A stretch of DNA of 64,000 nt from Bacillota bacterium (lineage in GTDB: Bacteria; Bacillota; Desulfotomaculia; Desulfotomaculales; VENG01): positions 1 through 64,000 of the forward strand of contig VENG01000001.1 of assembly GCA_009711705.1 (NCBI GenBank), in the 5' to 3' direction. The notes under the pieces are model-generated. The model was not told the origin of the DNA. It worked only from the letters and a program-made list of their open reading frames with translations, and did not search any database. Each line of letters begins with the position of its first letter. Within the stretch, counting starts at the first letter, position 1. Both the position numbers and the translations under genes were made by a program. Positions 60,482 through 64,000 of the stretch are shown piece after piece.

Positions 60482-61112
60482 GACTGTTAGAGAAGAGCGC
60501 GGAGACGCGCTTTTGTTTTTTTTATTCATTGTCCCCCTCATATTGAGTCTTATTCTGTGGCGTATGGATTACAGTCAGGCTGTAACTCATACGGAAATTG
60601 ATTTTACAGAGGGCCTTAAAAAGGCAGTTAAGGCAGCTGCCAACCAGGTGACCGAAAGAAGCCAGGCTGAAGGAGACCCACGTATAGATTCAGACCGTGC
60701 ACATGCCGCATTTCGTGCCATACTGGCAGATAACTTAAAACTTGACTCCGGTTCCATGGCCCCTATTAACAACTCACCACTAAAGTCGCCGGTCAAATAT
60801 ACCCTGGTGGTGTATAACGGCGATGATAATTATATTGCATCCGGGGCCAAGGCGGTCTACCAGTATGACTTTGATGGCAATACCCTAAGTTCATACCCTC
60901 TATCCGGGTCGGGTTTTCCGCAGCAGTTTACCGTCACAGATTCCGGAATTGCTTACGGTACCGGGGGTACCTTTGACGTTGTTTTAGACGCCCCTGGGTG
61001 TGTTGCAGTGGCAGAGGTGGACTTAAAAACTATCACTGATACCCCGGCAAAGCCTGTTCGCTGGGCTTCAACAAAAATTCATAACCGGAGTGAGGAGGGA
61101 TCAAACGATTAA
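60462..61112 (+). CDS. TadE/TadG-like pseudopilin
   Basis: A 216-residue protein with REERGDALLFFLFIVPLILSLILW as an N-terminal span and a beta-rich extracellular part. GTG 60462 overlaps the previous gene. Its stop overlaps an ATT that probably starts the next gene (ATTAA). Confidence 0.7.
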   Translation: MKELIRRTVREERGDALLFFLFIVPLILSLILWRMDYSQAVTHTEIDFTEGLKKAVKAAANQVTERSQAEGDPRIDSDRAHAAFRAILADNLKLDSGSMAPINNSPLKSPVKYTLVVYNGDDNYIASGAKAVYQYDFDGNTLSSYPLSGSGFPQQFTVTDSGIAYGTGGTFDVVLDAPGCVAVAEVDLKTITDTPAKPVRWASTKIHNRSEEGSND

Positions 61113-61860
61113 AAACCAAAAGATAATAGCTTTTATAAGTGTTTTAATTCTCACAACCGTTCTGACAACTGTTTATTTTATTTATAACCATTTCATGTAT
61201 AAAGGTCCGGCAGAGGCCGCAGAAACATTTATTACCGCCCTTGCCGAGCAAGATTGGAAGAAGGTTGAAAAAACATCATCCGGCCGGGCACTTTATACGA
61301 TCAATACCAGGAAAGAACAGGTTGGTTCGCTGTACGCTGCCAAAATAGTTGATTTACAAATCAATGTTATGGCCACATCAAAACGGTGGGCATCGGCACA
61401 GGTTATCGTGGAGACCGCACTCTCTGATGGAGACGTTGACGTTTCCTGGTATGATTTAATGCTTCGAAATGAAAACGGGTGGAAAGTGTACCGGGTAGCT
61501 TCTGTGTTGCCTGTACTGAATGGAACTCCTAATTTAAAAGGCGTCAGCAAGGTAGATGTACAGAAGATACAGGAAGTTTTCTCTGACTACTTAACATGCT
61601 TAGCTCAGAATCGATATATGGAGGCAGGACGGTACCTGGTGGGATTATCCCGCCAACAATTCGAAGCAGGGAAGGACGCACTTGCTGCCAGCCCGGTAAT
61701 AAAAACCTTTGAAGGTATCGCAGTCGAACCCGTTTGGCACAAAGACAATATGGTAATCTCAAAAGTGTCATACAAAGCTGATTCCAGGCCGGTTAGTGTG
61801 ATGGTATGGATGTATAACACATCTGTCGGCTGGAAAATCGCCAACGTTGAAACTATTTGA
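61108..61860 (+). CDS. Membrane-anchored NTF2-like extracellular protein
   Basis: About 250 residues: an N-terminal span (IIAFISVLILTTVLTTVYFIY) and two repeats of an NTF2-like fold (AAETFITALAEQDWKKVEK, and later VFSDYLTCLAQNRYMEAGRYL). GGAGGG (61094-61099) is eight bases before ATT 61108; the upstream GTG 61090 precedes that site and is unlikely. Likely an assembly factor of the pilus. Confidence 0.7.
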   Translation: MKNQKIIAFISVLILTTVLTTVYFIYNHFMYKGPAEAAETFITALAEQDWKKVEKTSSGRALYTINTRKEQVGSLYAAKIVDLQINVMATSKRWASAQVIVETALSDGDVDVSWYDLMLRNENGWKVYRVASVLPVLNGTPNLKGVSKVDVQKIQEVFSDYLTCLAQNRYMEAGRYLVGLSRQQFEAGKDALAASPVIKTFEGIAVEPVWHKDNMVISKVSYKADSRPVSVMVWMYNTSVGWKIANVETI

Positions 61861-61930
61861 TAAAACGTTTATTCCGGCCCTATTGAATAGTTAAATACAA
61901 AACGAGTTGCAAGAAAGGGGTTTGTCATCT

Positions 61931-62113
61931 ATGGAATCCGTTTTTATTAACTTTTTATTGTTAATAGCTTTAGTCTTATATTTTATACCCACTATCATTG
62001 CGTCAAAAAGAAACCATAAAAACTTTTCTGCCATATTAGTACTGAATTTACTCTTGGGGTGGACTTTTTTAGGATGGGTTGGTTCTATCGTTTGGGCGTT
62101 GACGAAAGAATGA
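61931..62113 (+). CDS. Superinfection-immunity-family membrane protein
   Basis: A 60-residue two-span protein with LVLNLLLGWTFLGWVGSIVWAL, the signature of the Imm_superinfect family (T4 Imm-like). It may block entry of other DNA or phage. AAAGGGG lies ten bases before ATG 61931. Confidence 0.82.
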   Translation: MESVFINFLLLIALVLYFIPTIIASKRNHKNFSAILVLNLLLGWTFLGWVGSIVWALTKE

Positions 62114-62165
62114 CAATATCCTAATTGAAGAAAATGTAGATTTAATCGAAAAGGGAGGAAAGTTC

Positions 62166-62807
62166 ATGGTTTCAAGAGCAGTAGAGAAAATTAAAGAGGT
62201 GAATCCGGACAATTTAGAAATTCACCTGAAATTACTGGGGAAGTATTTACATTACTGGTGGTATGTTTTTAATGGCGTTTTGAAAGAGCACTTTAGGCTA
62301 ATTAAAGCCTTGATATACCTATTACTGATCACATTTATTTTGCAATGGGCATATAAGGCATGGTTTGGTGTTGGAATTGAAAATTATGCTGACCAAATAA
62401 TCCCCATGTTTGGGGAAAAAACGTTTTTCTTGATATATTGGCTTGCTGGTTCTATGGAGATGTCTATATCATTATTAGAACCTTTAAATCACATACTGAT
62501 ATACTTTGTAGCGTTTTACATCGGGATAAAATTTGGAATAAAAATGTACGAAAAACCCTACAAACCAATGTTGAATGAAGATTACCTAAGTTTAACTGAT
62601 AAAATTAGTAGTTATGGCATCTACGGCAAACATGCTAATGGAGTTATTACGTTCGATTGGGACGAGGTATTAGATCAAATAGGAAGAAAAATCAACAATA
62701 ACCCAGAACACGACGAATTTAGGAAGTTATATAACACTATTGTAAAACATTACTGGTATTTAAAAAGTGTTGGACAGCAAATGTGGAAATTAAATTCTAA
62801 TCAATAA
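62166..62807 (+). CDS. Hypothetical membrane protein
   Basis: A 213-residue protein with two spans (residues about 45-70 and 100-125) and soluble ends. GGGAGG precedes the ATG. No family recognised. Confidence 0.6.
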   Translation: MVSRAVEKIKEVNPDNLEIHLKLLGKYLHYWWYVFNGVLKEHFRLIKALIYLLLITFILQWAYKAWFGVGIENYADQIIPMFGEKTFFLIYWLAGSMEMSISLLEPLNHILIYFVAFYIGIKFGIKMYEKPYKPMLNEDYLSLTDKISSYGIYGKHANGVITFDWDEVLDQIGRKINNNPEHDEFRKLYNTIVKHYWYLKSVGQQMWKLNSNQ

Positions 62808-62849
62808 GCAAAATAACCGGAGAGGGTGTTCATACTGGTATTTACCGCC

Positions 62850-62875
62850 GAAGTTTCTAACTTCGGTATTTTAAT
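62850..62875 (+). terminator. Terminator after the membrane protein gene
   Basis: Stem CCGAAGTT / AACTTCGG with a TCT loop and a TATTTTAATT tail. Confidence 0.82.
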
Positions 62876-62894
62876 TCCTAGGAGGGGTGAAATT

Positions 62895-64000
62895 TTGAAA
62901 AAGACAATAATTACACTAATAATGATAGCCATATTTTTAATAATAGCACCACCTACCTGGGCAACTAACAAATGGGAGTACTCAATAACCAATATGGATA
63001 CCCCTACTGTCATAGATCAATCTCAGACAACAGCCGATGTTGACACTCAAAACAACGAAATAAGCCTGCCACGTTTCAACCCTGGTGCCGCAGCGTTTTG
63101 GCCGGACGGATCGCCGGACTATATAGTGATGACCCCCACGGAAATCAAGCACTATTCCTGGACAGGCAGCCAGACGGTTGAAAATACCGTTTTAAGTGTA
63201 CCCGGACAGAATAATCCTTTATCTATAGCGGCACCGGCACCTTATCCGGATGTGGTTGTAGTGGATAAAGACAGAGGTGCCACCCATTATTCCTTCACCG
63301 GCAATGATATGGTTGAAAACCCGGCGTTAAGCGTTGCAGACCTGTCCGGTGTGTTATTTGTAGGGGCAAGGGAGGATGTTTTAGCAGGGTTGGTTGATGA
63401 AGAAGTTAGGGCTTACAAAAGCGGTTCTCGGGATACAAGCTTAGAACCTAGCGTAGACCTGAGTAACCCTATGGGCCTGAGCCTTTACCCAGACCGGAAT
63501 AACATGGCCATCTTGGAGCCAGACAGGGTGAGATTCTTTATGGATACCGGCACGCAAATGGTGGAAAACCCGGCCTTATCCGTCACCGGGTTAACTAACC
63601 CTAAAGCGATTGGAACCGGAAATGACCTGGACACCGCTATTGTGGACGGGAACCAGGTAAAGCATTATTCCTTTGACGGCAGTTCCCTTCGTTATAACAA
63701 TACTCTTTCGGTTAATTCCGGCCTTACTACACCTACTTGTGTTGCGCTGCGCCCGGGTAGTAACGACCGTATTATAGTTGACGGAAACGAAGTAAAATAC
63801 TATCGCTTTAAAAACGGCAGTCTCAATTATGACCCTGACCGTTCAACCACTGTAACCGGACTTGACCAGCTGGGAGGGTATGCACCAAAAGCTACCGTTG
63901 TGTCCCAGGTGAAAAACACAACCGTTGACACTACATTTCTCCGCATACGCGCGTACCACGCCCTGCCCCAGGGAACATCTGTTACCTGGCATTTAACCAC
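62895..64000 (+). CDS. Secreted repeat protein (partial, runs off the window)
   Basis: An open frame of 368 codons with no stop before the end. It has a signal peptide (KKTIITLIMIAIFLIIAPPTWA) and then beta-propeller-like repeats of about 50 residues built around hYSF-G--MVENPALSV, seen at least four times. From about residue 335 a second type of region starts (VDTTFLRIRAYHALPQGTSV). TTG 62895 follows AGGAGGGG. It is probably a surface protein displayed or exported with the pilus system. Confidence 0.8.
   Translation, partial: MKKTIITLIMIAIFLIIAPPTWATNKWEYSITNMDTPTVIDQSQTTADVDTQNNEISLPRFNPGAAAFWPDGSPDYIVMTPTEIKHYSWTGSQTVENTVLSVPGQNNPLSIAAPAPYPDVVVVDKDRGATHYSFTGNDMVENPALSVADLSGVLFVGAREDVLAGLVDEEVRAYKSGSRDTSLEPSVDLSNPMGLSLYPDRNNMAILEPDRVRFFMDTGTQMVENPALSVTGLTNPKAIGTGNDLDTAIVDGNQVKHYSFDGSSLRYNNTLSVNSGLTTPTCVALRPGSNDRIIVDGNEVKYYRFKNGSLNYDPDRSTTVTGLDQLGGYAPKATVVSQVKNTTVDTTFLRIRAYHALPQGTSVTWHLT

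Overview
The window looks like a chromosomal segment of a low-to-mid GC, spore-forming anaerobic Firmicute of the Desulfotomaculum/Peptococcaceae type. That assignment is inference, resting on the rRNA operon end, NhaC and TRAP transporters, a Spo0E-like protein and Gram-positive style ribosome binding sites. No species can be named from sequence alone.

Bases 1-9144 are ordinary chromosome: the 3' end of 23S rRNA, 5S rRNA, an NhaC-family antiporter, the 5-oxoprolinase genes pxpA, pxpB and pxpC, a TRAP transporter (dctP, dctQ, dctM) and a convergent metallo-beta-lactamase-fold hydrolase. Together these look like an oxoproline or organic-acid uptake and use locus.

From about 9.4 kb everything looks accessory and is probably an integrative conjugative element whose right end lies outside the window. 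Its left part holds a truncated gene, a type III toxin-antitoxin locus with a 45-nt repeat RNA, a large serine recombinase, VapBC, two Phd-like antitoxin genes, an ImmA/XRE immunity-type region, a GC-rich stretch with two candidate structured RNAs (17.64-18.42 kb), several tiny membrane proteins, a tyrosine recombinase, a DNA methyltransferase and an AAA ATPase.

Bases 26.9-31.1 kb hold the most unusual system: a 559-residue Cas12m-like (type V-M, formerly V-U1) effector with a very short CRISPR array and no adaptation genes. The array is split in two by a HicA-HicB toxin-antitoxin module, and a 3' fragment of a second cas12m copy sits upstream beyond an MNT-HEPN module.

Bases 31.1-61.9 kb encode an envelope-spanning machine. 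It includes PrgI, a VirB4/TraE-like ATPase, a TrbL-like channel protein, a transglycosylase/M23 peptidase, two successive Tad-type pilus gene sets (ATPase, TadB, TadC, pilins, CpaB, TadZ-like), a prepilin peptidase and a VKOR-like disulfide protein. The window ends inside a secreted repeat protein. No relaxase or intact VirD4 coupling protein was seen.

Across the element at least five genes have their best Shine-Dalgarno spacing or stop-codon overlap at ATT or ATC rather than ATG, GTG or TTG.
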